A stretch of 26,392 bases of DNA. Origin: JANQGH01 sp039177555 (GTDB lineage: Bacteria > Pseudomonadota > Alphaproteobacteria > DSM-16000 > Inquilinaceae). Of this stretch, positions 7,243 to 15,514 are shown piece by piece. The position numbers were made by a program, and so were the translations under genes. Position 1 is the stretch's first letter; the number at the start of each line of letters is the position of its first letter. The notes beneath the pieces are model-generated. The model worked only from the letters and a program-made list of their open reading frames with translations. It made no database searches and had not been told where the DNA came from. The stretch lies in NCBI GenBank assembly GCA_039177555.1, contig JBCDFV010000051.1, positions 1-26,392 on the forward strand, written 5' to 3'.

Positions 7243-8246
7243 CGGACGCGACGCGGGCAGCTTCCGTACGGCTGCCGTCGGATGAACAGCGTGAGCATCT
7301 CATGGTCCAAGCGGCCAAGTCCTATTACGACCTTGAGCGCACCCAGGCCGAGATCGCGCGAGATCTTGGATTGACCCGATGGCAGGTGGGGCGGCTGTTG
7401 GCCGAGGCCAAGCGTGTCGGCATCGTGCGGGTCGAGATCAGGCCGAGGGTCAACCGCCGCGCGTCGTTGGAAGTCCAGCTTCAGGAGCATTACGGCCTCC
7501 GAGACGCGGTCGTCGTTCCGGTCGGCGAAGTCTCCGATGCCGCGCTTTTGATGGAGGCCGTCGCCCAGGCGGCGGCGACATATCTCGCGTCCCTCAACCC
7601 CAAGCCCGATCTCATCGGCCTTTCTTGGGGGCGAACGATGTCCGCCGTCGCGCGCTCCTTGCCAGACGCCTGGAACCCCGGGGTCCACATTATTCTCGTC
7701 AACGGCTCCACGGCGCTCAGGCTGACATCGACGCGGACCAGCGCGGTCGCCGAGGAATTCGCGCAGTCCGCCGGGGGCACGGCCACCCTTCTGCCGGTGC
7801 CCGCGATCGTCGGCAAGCGCAGCACCCGTGAGGCGCTGGAGGCAGACCCCATCGTGGAGCGTGTCCTGGAACTCGCGGCCATGGCCAAGGTCATTTGCTT
7901 CGGCATGGGCGGTCTCACGCACCATTCCGTCCTGCTCGACTCCGGCTATTTCGACGAAGGCGACATCGACCGGCTTCGCGACCGTGGTGCGGTTGGCGAC
8001 ATTCTCGGGCGCTTCGTCGACGGTGATGGTCGGATCGTCGATCAGGCGCTCGACGACCGCACCGTCGGCCTTCGCCTGGAAAAGCTGCGCTCTGTCGACA
8101 GGGCCATCGGTGTGGTCGCCGGTGAGGACAAGCGGGCCATCGCGCTCGCCGCGCTCAAGGCGGGCTATGTCTCGGTTATCGTGACAGACGAGGCGACAGC
8201 AAGACACGCCATCGAAGCCGCCACGAATGGGTCGCCCGATGGCTGA
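7239..8246 (+). CDS. SorC/DeoR-type sugar-responsive transcriptional regulator
   Basis: DNA-binding regulator of the operon, with a sugar-phosphate-sensing domain. The start is taken as ATG 7239, which overlaps the kinase stop as ATGA and gives 335 residues, normal for SorC proteins. A helix-turn-helix lies at about 35-58 (TQAEIARDLGLTRWQVGRLL). The C-terminal effector domain includes LIGLSWGRTMSAVA, VNGSTALRLTSTRTSAVAEE, CFGMGGL and a closing AGEDKRAIALAALKAGYVSV, all typical of SorC sugar-binding folds. It is encoded in the middle of the operon it probably controls. The effector is likely the phosphorylated product of the adjacent kinase, by family analogy. Candidate operators lie at 3419-3433 and 3447-3462. 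Confidence 0.88.
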   Translation: MTDATRAASVRLPSDEQREHLMVQAAKSYYDLERTQAEIARDLGLTRWQVGRLLAEAKRVGIVRVEIRPRVNRRASLEVQLQEHYGLRDAVVVPVGEVSDAALLMEAVAQAAATYLASLNPKPDLIGLSWGRTMSAVARSLPDAWNPGVHIILVNGSTALRLTSTRTSAVAEEFAQSAGGTATLLPVPAIVGKRSTREALEADPIVERVLELAAMAKVICFGMGGLTHHSVLLDSGYFDEGDIDRLRDRGAVGDILGRFVDGDGRIVDQALDDRTVGLRLEKLRSVDRAIGVVAGEDKRAIALAALKAGYVSVIVTDEATARHAIEAATNGSPDG

Positions 8247-9726
8247 GGCAATGGCGGTCGACAATGTCAGCAAGGTTTTTCCGCCGAACATCGTGGCCCT
8301 TGAGCGGGCATCGCTTCATGTCACGAAGGGTGAGGTTCACTGCCTGATCGGTGCCAACGGCGCCGGCAAATCCACCTTGCTGAAGATCATCGCGGGCGCC
8401 GTGAAGCCCACGGCCGGCACGATCAGGATCGACGGCCAAGAAACCCACCTGCGATCGCCGGCCGACGCCGCCAGCCGCGGCATCTCGATGATCTATCAGG
8501 AACTTGACCTCGTGCAGCAACTGACCGTGGAGCAGAACCTGTTCCTCGGTCAGGTGCCGGCCCGCCTGGGTGTGATCGACGCCAGGACCAGGCGTGCGCG
8601 CGCGGTCGAAGCGCTGCGGCGTGTCGGGGCGGGGTTTGAACCCGATGCGAGGGTGGAAAGCCTGTCTGTCGCCAACAGGCAGTTGACGGCGATTGCCCGC
8701 TCGCTGACGCGCGAGGCGTCGATCATCATCATGGATGAGCCGTCCGGGCCTCTGAACGAGACCGAACTTGAACGCGTGTTCGCCATCATCAGGGAGTTAA
8801 CGGCCCAGGGCGTCGCCATCGTCTATGTCAGTCACCGGTTGGAGGAACTGCACGAAATCGGCGACCGGGTCACGGTCCTGCGCGGCGGCCGAACGATCGA
8901 GACGTTCGATGTCGCCGATACCGACGACCGGACGCTGGTGCACGCCGTGATCGGTGAGAACCGGACTCTTCTTGAACGGCATGCACGCCCGCCGCTTCGT
9001 GAGGATACTGCGCTCAAGATAGAGCGGCTGACCGGTGCCGACGGGCTCGACATCGCCGATTTCGAGGTGCGCTGGGGTGAAATAGCCGGCATCACCGGCC
9101 TTAATGGTTCTGGCCGGACCAGCCTGTTGCGGTCTCTGTTCGGTGTTCGGCCGTTTTCGGGCACGGTCACCCTCGACGGCCGACCGTTTCACCCGCGCAC
9201 GCCCATCGCTGCCATCGCTAGGGGCGTCGGCATGGTGCCGGAAGACCGGAAGGTCGAGGGCCTGATCCTCGATGCACCGGTCTACACGAACGCCACCCTG
9301 CCCCTAATGCGGAAATCCAGCCTGGCCCGGCACGGTCGTCGCAAGGCCGCCGCCAGATCCGTGTTGTCCAGGCTTTCGACCAAGTACGGCCAGCCCGAGC
9401 AAAAGGTCATCCAACTGTCCGGCGGTAACCAGCAAAAGGTGGTCCTGGCCAAATGGGTGGCCAATCGATCCAAGCTGCTGCTGCTGGACGAGCCCAGTCG
9501 CGGCCTGGATGTCGGCGCCAAGGCGGACCTGTACGAGCTGATCTCGGAGCTGGCCGCGGACGGTGCCGCGGTCATCATCGCCAGCAGCGAGCTGGACGAG
9601 CTTCACGCCCATTGCGATCGGATCTGGGTCCTTTACGAAGGCCGGCTCCTGGGCAGTTTCGATCCTGCAACCACGGACCAGAACACGATGCTGAGCGCGC
9701 AGATACTGGGGAGAAACCATGCCTGA
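8239..9726 (+). CDS. sugar ABC transporter ATP-binding protein, two ABC domains (RbsA-like)
   Basis: Energises sugar import with the RbsC-like permease. The protein has 495 residues with two tandem ABC domains. Domain 1 has Walker A GANGAGKS (38-45), signature LSVANRQ (142-148) and Walker B IIIMDEPSG (162-170). Domain 2 has a degenerate Walker A with Arg instead of Lys (GLNGSGRTS, 288-296), normal for this family, then LSGGNQQ (393-399) and LLLLDEPSRGLD (413-424). The domain 1 signature has Ala145 where Gly is usual. The start at 8239 overlaps the regulator gene by eight bases. An in-frame ATG at 8227 would add four residues, and neither has a clear ribosome binding site. Confidence 0.93.
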   Translation: MAEAMAVDNVSKVFPPNIVALERASLHVTKGEVHCLIGANGAGKSTLLKIIAGAVKPTAGTIRIDGQETHLRSPADAASRGISMIYQELDLVQQLTVEQNLFLGQVPARLGVIDARTRRARAVEALRRVGAGFEPDARVESLSVANRQLTAIARSLTREASIIIMDEPSGPLNETELERVFAIIRELTAQGVAIVYVSHRLEELHEIGDRVTVLRGGRTIETFDVADTDDRTLVHAVIGENRTLLERHARPPLREDTALKIERLTGADGLDIADFEVRWGEIAGITGLNGSGRTSLLRSLFGVRPFSGTVTLDGRPFHPRTPIAAIARGVGMVPEDRKVEGLILDAPVYTNATLPLMRKSSLARHGRRKAAARSVLSRLSTKYGQPEQKVIQLSGGNQQKVVLAKWVANRSKLLLLDEPSRGLDVGAKADLYELISELAADGAAVIIASSELDELHAHCDRIWVLYEGRLLGSFDPATTDQNTMLSAQILGRNHA

Positions 9727-10732
9727 TAGCGAGAGCAGAGCCGGTGACACCCCGGCGAAGGCCTCTGCTGAGAAGTTTCGTCCCCTCGATCTTCTTATTC
9801 AGTACAATTTCGTCGCGATCTTTCTGGTCGTCGTCGTCATCGCATCGTTCCTGTCCGAGAATTTCCTGACCTTCACCAACATCGCCAACCTGGTCCAACA
9901 GGCGGCGGTCGTTGGCGTCGTCGCGGTCGGCATGACCTTCGTCATCCTGACCGCCAATATCGACCTGTCGGTCGGCAGCGTCGTGGCCTTTGCCGGCATG
10001 GTCGTGGCCCTGCTGCTGGCGGCCGGGGTCAATCCGGCCTTGGCGGTCGTCCTGACCCTGGTCATCGGGGCCGCCGCCGGCGCGTCGATGGGGGCGATTT
10101 CGGCCTTTGCCGGGGTGCCCAGCTTTATCGTGACCCTGGCCGGCCTCGTGTCGTTTAGAGGCCTGACCTATCTCCTGACCGACGGTGTGCCCGTCAGCGG
10201 CCTGCCGGCCGGCTTTGCGTCCATCAGTTCATCGATGATCCCGCTTTTTCCCGGCTTCAACCTGTCGTCCATGGGGCTGATCTTCATCGTCGCCGCGGTG
10301 CTCGCCGCCTTGATCCTGCGCCTGACGGTGTTCGGCGAATATGTCTACGCCACCGGCGGCAATCCCGAGGCGGCGCGCCTGGCCGGCCTGCCGACGAAAA
10401 GGATCGTGGTTGCGGTGTTCGCGATTTCGGGCCTGATGTCCGCCCTGGGCGGCATCCTGTTGACCGCGCGCCTGCGCATCGGCCAGCCGACGGCGGCCCA
10501 GGGCCTGGAACTCGATGCGATCGCTGCGGTCGTGCTAGGCGGCACGAGCCTTTTCGGCGGCCGAGGCAGCGTCGTCGGCACGTTGTTTGCCGTCATGCTG
10601 CTGCAGGTTCTGCGCAACATCTTCAACCTTCTGGGTCTCGGCTCATTCTATCAGATGACGATCACCGGCGTGATCATCATCGCGGCCGTCCTGCTCAATC
10701 GGTTCCTCGACGTCAGGCGCGGACGGACCTAG
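9719..10732 (+). CDS. sugar ABC transporter permease (RbsC-like)
   Basis: Membrane channel of the sugar importer, 337 residues with a short hydrophilic N-terminus and then about eight to ten hydrophobic segments from residue 25 on. The family pattern is clear: LTFTNIANLVQQAAVVGVVA, GMTFVILTANIDLSVGSVVA, YATGGNPEAARLAGL (the cytoplasmic loop that contacts the ATPase) and VLGGTSLFGGRGSVVGT near the C-terminus. The start ATG overlaps the end of the ATPase gene by eight bases, so translation is probably coupled. It is the last gene of the operon. I see no strong terminator after it. Confidence 0.94.
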   Translation: MPDSESRAGDTPAKASAEKFRPLDLLIQYNFVAIFLVVVVIASFLSENFLTFTNIANLVQQAAVVGVVAVGMTFVILTANIDLSVGSVVAFAGMVVALLLAAGVNPALAVVLTLVIGAAAGASMGAISAFAGVPSFIVTLAGLVSFRGLTYLLTDGVPVSGLPAGFASISSSMIPLFPGFNLSSMGLIFIVAAVLAALILRLTVFGEYVYATGGNPEAARLAGLPTKRIVVAVFAISGLMSALGGILLTARLRIGQPTAAQGLELDAIAAVVLGGTSLFGGRGSVVGTLFAVMLLQVLRNIFNLLGLGSFYQMTITGVIIIAAVLLNRFLDVRRGRT

Positions 10733-11059
10733 GCGATCTCAAGATCCCGACACCAATGTCCTGATCTTCGGCTGCTTCAAGGCGCGTAAGCAAGGCGCCC
10801 GCCCCGTGTCGCGGCCCTGGCGGGCCGAGCGGACGGTCATCGGGTGGGACGCCGACACGGCTGAGGTTCGCGGCCGCGTTTTACGGCTGCCGCGTTGCCG
10901 ACGCAGGTTTGCCACAGTTCCGGCAACACGCGCCGATAGACTCTTCCTTCGGTGCGTTATCCCTCGTAGTTACTCGCGTACTGCGTGTTCATCTCGTGCC
11001 TGCCAATCCTGAAACCAGGTGCCGCTCTGCTGCTGCGGCCAGATGCAAAGGTCTCACCC
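10733..11059. other. 327-base gap before the cellulase gene
   Basis: No gene is supported. A GTG at 10985 is in frame with the cellulase, but it lacks a ribosome binding site and would add only a 25-residue stretch that is not a signal peptide. A weak six-pair dyad AAGATC/GATCTT lies near 10741-10774. AAAGGT at 11047-11052 is the likely ribosome binding site for the cellulase. I find no clear promoter. Confidence 0.5.
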
Positions 11060-14000
11060 ATGCCTCTTTCCGAATCATCGACCGCCGATCTCGATGTCGT
11101 TCTGCGCAGCAATTGGGGCAGCGGCATCGTCGTCGATCTGACGCTGACGGCTGAACAGTCGCTGAACGGCTGGACCATCGAGTTCGAGTATGACGGCGAC
11201 ATCGTCAACATCTGGAACGCGCGCATCGTATCGCAGGTCGGCAACCGCTATGTGATCGAGAGCCTTGGCTACAACAGTGCGCTCGCCGCCGGCGCCTCAG
11301 CCGGGTTCGGCTTTCAGGGGCGCGGCAGCGCGACGGAGATCACGCCAATCTCGATCAACGGTGATCTGTTCGACGGTGGTGGCGGGGCCGATCCGGCCCC
11401 TGAACCGCTGCCCACCGTCTCGGTCGGCGACGCGGCGGCATCGGAGGAGGACGGCACGATCACGTTCACCGTGACCCTGTCCGAGGCCGCCGCCGAGGAC
11501 GTGGTGGTGAGCTACCAGACGGTGGCGGGATCGGCGGTCGCCGGTAGCGACTTCGTCGCCGCCCAGTCGCAGGTCGTGATCGCCGCGGGTCAGACAAGTG
11601 CCACCGTGACCGTTCAACTTGCCAACGACGACACGCCGGAGGCGACCGAACAGTTCGAGTTGCGCCTCGTCTCCGCCGACGGCGCCGACATCGTGGATGG
11701 CTCGGGCACCGGCCAGATCACTGACAGCGACACTGACCCGACGCCGCCGCCCGCTGCCGTGGTCTCGATGGCCGATGCCAGCGCGACCGAGGGCGATCCG
11801 GGGGCTGGCGGTTCCGGCGGCGGCACACCGTCGCCCGGCGGCAGCCTGATCGCGGATGGGCCGCTGTCGACCTTGGGCAACCAGATCGTCGATGCGAACG
11901 GCAATCCGGTGCAAATCCGTGCGATCAACTGGTTCGGCGCCGAAAACGATGTGCGCGCGCCGCACGGGCTTTGGACGCGGCCGATGACCGACATGATGGA
12001 CCAGATGGTCGAGGAGGGGTTCAACGCCATCCGGCTGCCGTTCTCGGTCCAGAACATCTTGGAGGACCAGGTGGCCACATCGGTCGCCGGCGATCCCAGC
12101 CTGGCCGGCCTGACGACGCTCGAAATCTTCGACGAGATCGTCGCCTATGCCGAACAGATCGGCATCAAGATTATCCTCGATGCGCATCGGATCACCCAGG
12201 GCAACGGCGCGGAGGGCATCTGGTACACCGGCGGCTTTGACGAGAGCGACTGGGTCGGCGCCTGGGAAATCCTGGCCGAACGCTATGGCGACAGCCCGGC
12301 GGTGATTGGCGCGGACCTGTTCAACGAACCGCACCTGGGCACCTGGGGCACCGGGCAGCGCAACGATTGGGCGGCGGCCGCTGAGCAGGCGGGCAATGCC
12401 GTTTTGGACATTGCGCCCGACTGGCTGATCCTGGTCGAGGGCATCGGCAGCTATCAGGGCAACAATTACTGGTGGGGCGGGCAGCTTCAGGGCGTACGCG
12501 ACCGCCCGGTCGAACTCACCGTCGACAACAAGCTGGTCTACTCACCGCACGACTATCCGGCCTCGGTTTATCCGCAGCCTTGGTTCACCGACGGCTCGAA
12601 TCTTTACGACGTCTTCCGTGATGCCTGGGGCTTCATCTATGAGGAGGAGATCGCCCCGATCCTGCTGGGCGAGTTCGGCTCGCGGCTGCAAACCCCGCTG
12701 GACCAGGCCTGGGCCGATGCGATCACGGCCTATCTCGCTGGCGATTTCGACGGCGACGGGGTGAACGACCTCGACCCGGGCGAGGTGGGCATGAGCTTCG
12801 CTTGGTGGTCCTGGAACCCCAACTCCAGCGATACGGGCGGCTATCTTGAAAATGACTGGCGGACCGTGCGGCAGAACGCGGCCGAGCTGCTCGATCCGCT
12901 TCTGGAGGGGGACGCGGCCGGCGATCCGGGGGGCGGCGGGTCTGTCTTCCTAACCTTCGACGTGCTGCTGGACGCGCCGTCGACGGGCGTCAGCTACGCC
13001 TACGAAACCCGCGACGGCACAGCGACGGCGGGTGAGGACTATGTCGCCAGCGCCGGCACGGTCAGCTTCGCGCCCGGACAGCAGGCGGCGCAAATCCAGA
13101 TCGAGGTAATACCCGACAGCGAGTCGGAAGGTGACGAGACGTTCAGCCTGGTGCTGTTCGATCTCGACGGCAGCGAGGTGGTCGCCACCGGCACGATCGT
13201 CGATGACGACGCGGCGGGCGGCGATCCCGATCCCGTCGACCCGGACCCCGACCCGGACCCGGATCCAGTCGACCCAGACCCCGATCCCGACCCGGATCCA
13301 GTCGACCCGGACCCAGACCCCGGCCATCAGCACCCGGGCGCGTTCACCGACATCACCGCCTGGGGGTCGTTCCACGGCTCAAGCAGCCACACCGGGCATG
13401 GCGATCTGGCAGGCGGGCGCACGGCGATCACGACCGAGGCGCTGGTCGCCTACAACGGCCTGCGCAACTTTCTCGGCCTGGAAGACACCGCGCTCCAGAC
13501 CATCGGCCAATGGGCGTTCGACAATGGCATGACCAATAACAGCCAGGCGTGGGGCGACGATCTTTTCGGCGTTGGGCTGTTCTATGCGATGCAGGGTGCG
13601 AAGGTGGGCTGGATCCGCGACGACGCCTTCGATCCGCAGATCCTTGCCGACATCCAGCGCGAGGCCCGGCTGGGCGACGCCAGTTTGGTTATGCAGATGG
13701 TTGCGGATTACGGCCATGACGGTTTCGCCGACTACCTCACCCAAAACGATCTTGTCGACCATTTCGTGAACACGCTGAAGATGGAGCCCCATTACGGCGG
13801 CTGGATGCACGGCCGCGTCCATGGCGGCCTGGTCTTCCCGGACGGCGAGGGCGCCCGCTCACACGACGTCAACCACCTGACCGTGCTCAGCCACGACCAG
13901 ACCCAGCCCTTCATGAACGACACGTTCGACTGGCCGCAATGGGCAGCACTGAATGTGCCGCACCAGGACGTGATCGATTACTTCCAAAGCATGGTCGTGC

Positions 14001-14464
14001 TCGGCGATCCCCTGGGTGACGCGCTGCCCTCCGATGGCCAGCCGAACCCGCCGGTCGACCCGGATCCCGACCCGGTTGATCCGCCCCCCGTTGATCCGGA
14101 CCCCGTCGATCCGGACCCGGTCGATCCGATCCCCGACGATGGCTCGGAGAGCCTGGATGCTCGCCTGAAGGTCGTCAACGATTGGGGCAGCGGCGCGGTG
14201 GTTCACCTGGAGATCAGCAATGTCGACCAGTTCCGGTTCACCGACGGCTGGACCGTCGAATTCGGCCTCGACCCTACCTTGATCTCCGGAAGCTGGAACA
14301 GCGACTGGAACCCGACGGATGGATCCGACGGCCTGACGGTCTCGGATGTTGGCTGGAACGGCTCGATCGGCGCCGGCGAGACCATTGCTGTGGGCTTCAA
14401 GCTCAACATCGGCAATCTGGACGAGGACGCCCTCAACGCGGACGCCGGCTTCCTTTTCCTCTGA
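11060..14464 (+). CDS. modular GH5 endoglucanase-like protein with split Calx-beta, two CBM2-like modules and an unknown domain
   Basis: Predicted secreted beta-1,4-glucanase of 1134 residues. Order of modules: CBM2-like (about 6-110), complete Calx-beta (118-224), first strand of a second Calx-beta (232-249), GH5 catalytic domain (263-615), remainder of that Calx-beta (628-719), Asp-Pro linker (726-754), unrecognised His-rich domain (760-990), second Asp-Pro linker (999-1025), CBM2-like (1032-1134). In GH5 the acid/base is E423 (LFNEPH) and the nucleophile E538 (LLGEFG). The two halves of the second Calx-beta are separated by GH5 and flanked by GDPGAGGS and GDPGGGGS. There is no Sec signal peptide. 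With Calx-beta modules and a hydrophobic C-terminus (GFLFL), type I secretion is plausible but unproven. Start 11060 is chosen for AAAGGT upstream. Confidence 0.88.
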   Translation: MPLSESSTADLDVVLRSNWGSGIVVDLTLTAEQSLNGWTIEFEYDGDIVNIWNARIVSQVGNRYVIESLGYNSALAAGASAGFGFQGRGSATEITPISINGDLFDGGGGADPAPEPLPTVSVGDAAASEEDGTITFTVTLSEAAAEDVVVSYQTVAGSAVAGSDFVAAQSQVVIAAGQTSATVTVQLANDDTPEATEQFELRLVSADGADIVDGSGTGQITDSDTDPTPPPAAVVSMADASATEGDPGAGGSGGGTPSPGGSLIADGPLSTLGNQIVDANGNPVQIRAINWFGAENDVRAPHGLWTRPMTDMMDQMVEEGFNAIRLPFSVQNILEDQVATSVAGDPSLAGLTTLEIFDEIVAYAEQIGIKIILDAHRITQGNGAEGIWYTGGFDESDWVGAWEILAERYGDSPAVIGADLFNEPHLGTWGTGQRNDWAAAAEQAGNAVLDIAPDWLILVEGIGSYQGNNYWWGGQLQGVRDRPVELTVDNKLVYSPHDYPASVYPQPWFTDGSNLYDVFRDAWGFIYEEEIAPILLGEFGSRLQTPLDQAWADAITAYLAGDFDGDGVNDLDPGEVGMSFAWWSWNPNSSDTGGYLENDWRTVRQNAAELLDPLLEGDAAGDPGGGGSVFLTFDVLLDAPSTGVSYAYETRDGTATAGEDYVASAGTVSFAPGQQAAQIQIEVIPDSESEGDETFSLVLFDLDGSEVVATGTIVDDDAAGGDPDPVDPDPDPDPDPVDPDPDPDPDPVDPDPDPGHQHPGAFTDITAWGSFHGSSSHTGHGDLAGGRTAITTEALVAYNGLRNFLGLEDTALQTIGQWAFDNGMTNNSQAWGDDLFGVGLFYAMQGAKVGWIRDDAFDPQILADIQREARLGDASLVMQMVADYGHDGFADYLTQNDLVDHFVNTLKMEPHYGGWMHGRVHGGLVFPDGEGARSHDVNHLTVLSHDQTQPFMNDTFDWPQWAALNVPHQDVIDYFQSMVVLGDPLGDALPSDGQPNPPVDPDPDPVDPPPVDPDPVDPDPVDPIPDDGSESLDARLKVVNDWGSGAVVHLEISNVDQFRFTDGWTVEFGLDPTLISGSWNSDWNPTDGSDGLTVSDVGWNGSIGAGETIAVGFKLNIGNLDEDALNADAGFLFL
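11792..12932 (+). repeat. direct repeats flanking the GH5-coding insert
   Basis: GGCGATCCGGGGG occurs at 11792-11804 and again at 12920-12932, both in the same reading frame. They encode the GDPG core of the linkers on each side of the GH5 domain. The copies are 1128 bases apart. They mark the place where the Calx-beta coding sequence is interrupted. Confidence 0.7.
13235..13321 (+). repeat. 33-base tandem repeat encoding Asp-Pro linker
   Basis: About 2.6 copies of a 33-base unit, with copies starting at GTCGACCC at 13235, 13268 and 13301. They encode VDPDPDPDPDP repeats, residues 726-754 of the cellulase. The linker is acidic and extended, and separates the split Calx-beta from the unknown domain. 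Confidence 0.85.
14054..14134 (+). repeat. 15-base-period repeat encoding second Asp-Pro linker
   Basis: Imperfect repeats with a 15-base period encode VDPDP/VDPPP/VDPIP units (residues 999-1025) that join the unknown domain to the C-terminal CBM2-like module. The period differs from the 33-base unit of the first linker, so the two linkers expanded separately. Confidence 0.8.
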
Positions 14465-14571
14465 CCCCGGGGAGCCTGGCAGCTCCTGGGTTCCTGGTGG
14501 GAGTCGGAGCATTTGGTGCCGGCCAAAACCGGTCGCGGCTCAACTCACTCCAATCACAGGCGGATCCTTCC

Positions 14572-15411
14572 TCAAAGAATCTGGCGAAGGATCTCTTCCT
14601 GCCGCTGTTGGCGGAATATCGCGAAACCCCTTTCGGCGATGCGCCTCCGTTCGTCGGGTGCCTTCAGAAAGGAGACACACTTAGACGTCAGGTCCTCGTA
14701 GTCGCACAGCGCTATGCCGTCCTTTACGGCGGCTAGGGCCTCGTCTTCTTGCGAGGTTTCGGACAGCACGAACTTCTTGTTCGCGAGCAGATAGGAAACG
14801 CGGACAATCTCGAAAATCTTCGTTGGATAGTGATGAACGTTGAGAACAATCTTCGCTCTGGCGATCATCGCATCACGTTCGCTGCCATAGACGTTGAACA
14901 GCGCCCGACAGTTGTAGCCCATGTCGTTCAGATTCTTGATGATCGACGTCCTTCGCTCGCTCAATGAGCCGTAGATCAGAACGTCGATGTCTTCTTCGAC
15001 GGAAGGCAGTCTGGTCAGCGCCTCGACATAGCCGATGGCGCATTTCTTGCCGACATGGACGCCGAATTGCGCGAGCGCCTCGATGTTTCGATCGGAGTAA
15101 TCCCACACCTCGAATCGACGCAAAAGGTCGAAGTAGGCATGAGTAAACATGTAGTTTCCATCGTATATTTGCTCAAGATTGTAGAGTATTGAATCCGTGA
15201 GAACAAAGGTATCGGGTATCGCGTGCAGCAGGTGCGGGCCGAGGATAATGGTCCGGGCTTTTCTTCTCTCCGGGCGCCTTGTGATGAACGATGTCTTACC
15301 GAGGTTCTTAAGGCCCTGGTCTAGACTGAGGGCAATTTCGTCGAAGGCATGGGCATGCTGATACCCGGGCGGTGTGACGATCCAGATGCAGTAGCTGTTG
15401 CTGGCAGGCAT
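14572..15411 (-). CDS. glycosyltransferase, CgeB-like / group 1 type
   Basis: Likely transfers a sugar to a surface glycan or glycoconjugate. The acceptor is unknown. The protein has 279 residues. The second Rossmann-like half is recognisable: DIDVLIYGSLSERRTSIIKNL (142-162), then NVHHYPTKIFEIVR (191-204), the E-x7-E-like donor-binding region, then SYLLANKKFVLSETSQEDE. The N-terminal half is short compared with standard GT4 enzymes. No clear ribosome binding site precedes the ATG at 15411. Base composition is unlike its neighbours: the 60 bases 15121-15180 contain only 22 G/C, whereas flanking genes run near two thirds G/C. That suggests acquisition from elsewhere. The gene converges on the cellulase gene and follows the GT2 gene by 103 bases. 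Confidence 0.7.
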   Translation of the reverse strand: MPASNSYCIWIVTPPGYQHAHAFDEIALSLDQGLKNLGKTSFITRRPERRKARTIILGPHLLHAIPDTFVLTDSILYNLEQIYDGNYMFTHAYFDLLRRFEVWDYSDRNIEALAQFGVHVGKKCAIGYVEALTRLPSVEEDIDVLIYGSLSERRTSIIKNLNDMGYNCRALFNVYGSERDAMIARAKIVLNVHHYPTKIFEIVRVSYLLANKKFVLSETSQEDEALAAVKDGIALCDYEDLTSKCVSFLKAPDERRRIAERGFAIFRQQRQEEILRQIL

Positions 15412-15514
15412 GGAATCGCAGTCGGATCGCTTGCGTCAGACGACCAGCTTTGAGGCCGGACGTCGCGTCGTGCCTATGTTGCTGGAACCAGGACGGCAAG
15501 ATCGTTCCAAGACC

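Noticed and set aside
10985..11059. GTG at 10985 as the cellulase start.
   Set aside because: No ribosome binding site. The 25 added residues are not a signal peptide, and a better-placed AAAGGT precedes the ATG at 11060.
14465..14500. Short stem GGAGC/GCTCC after the cellulase stop as a terminator.
   Set aside because: Only five pairs and no U-tract. It is too weak to support.
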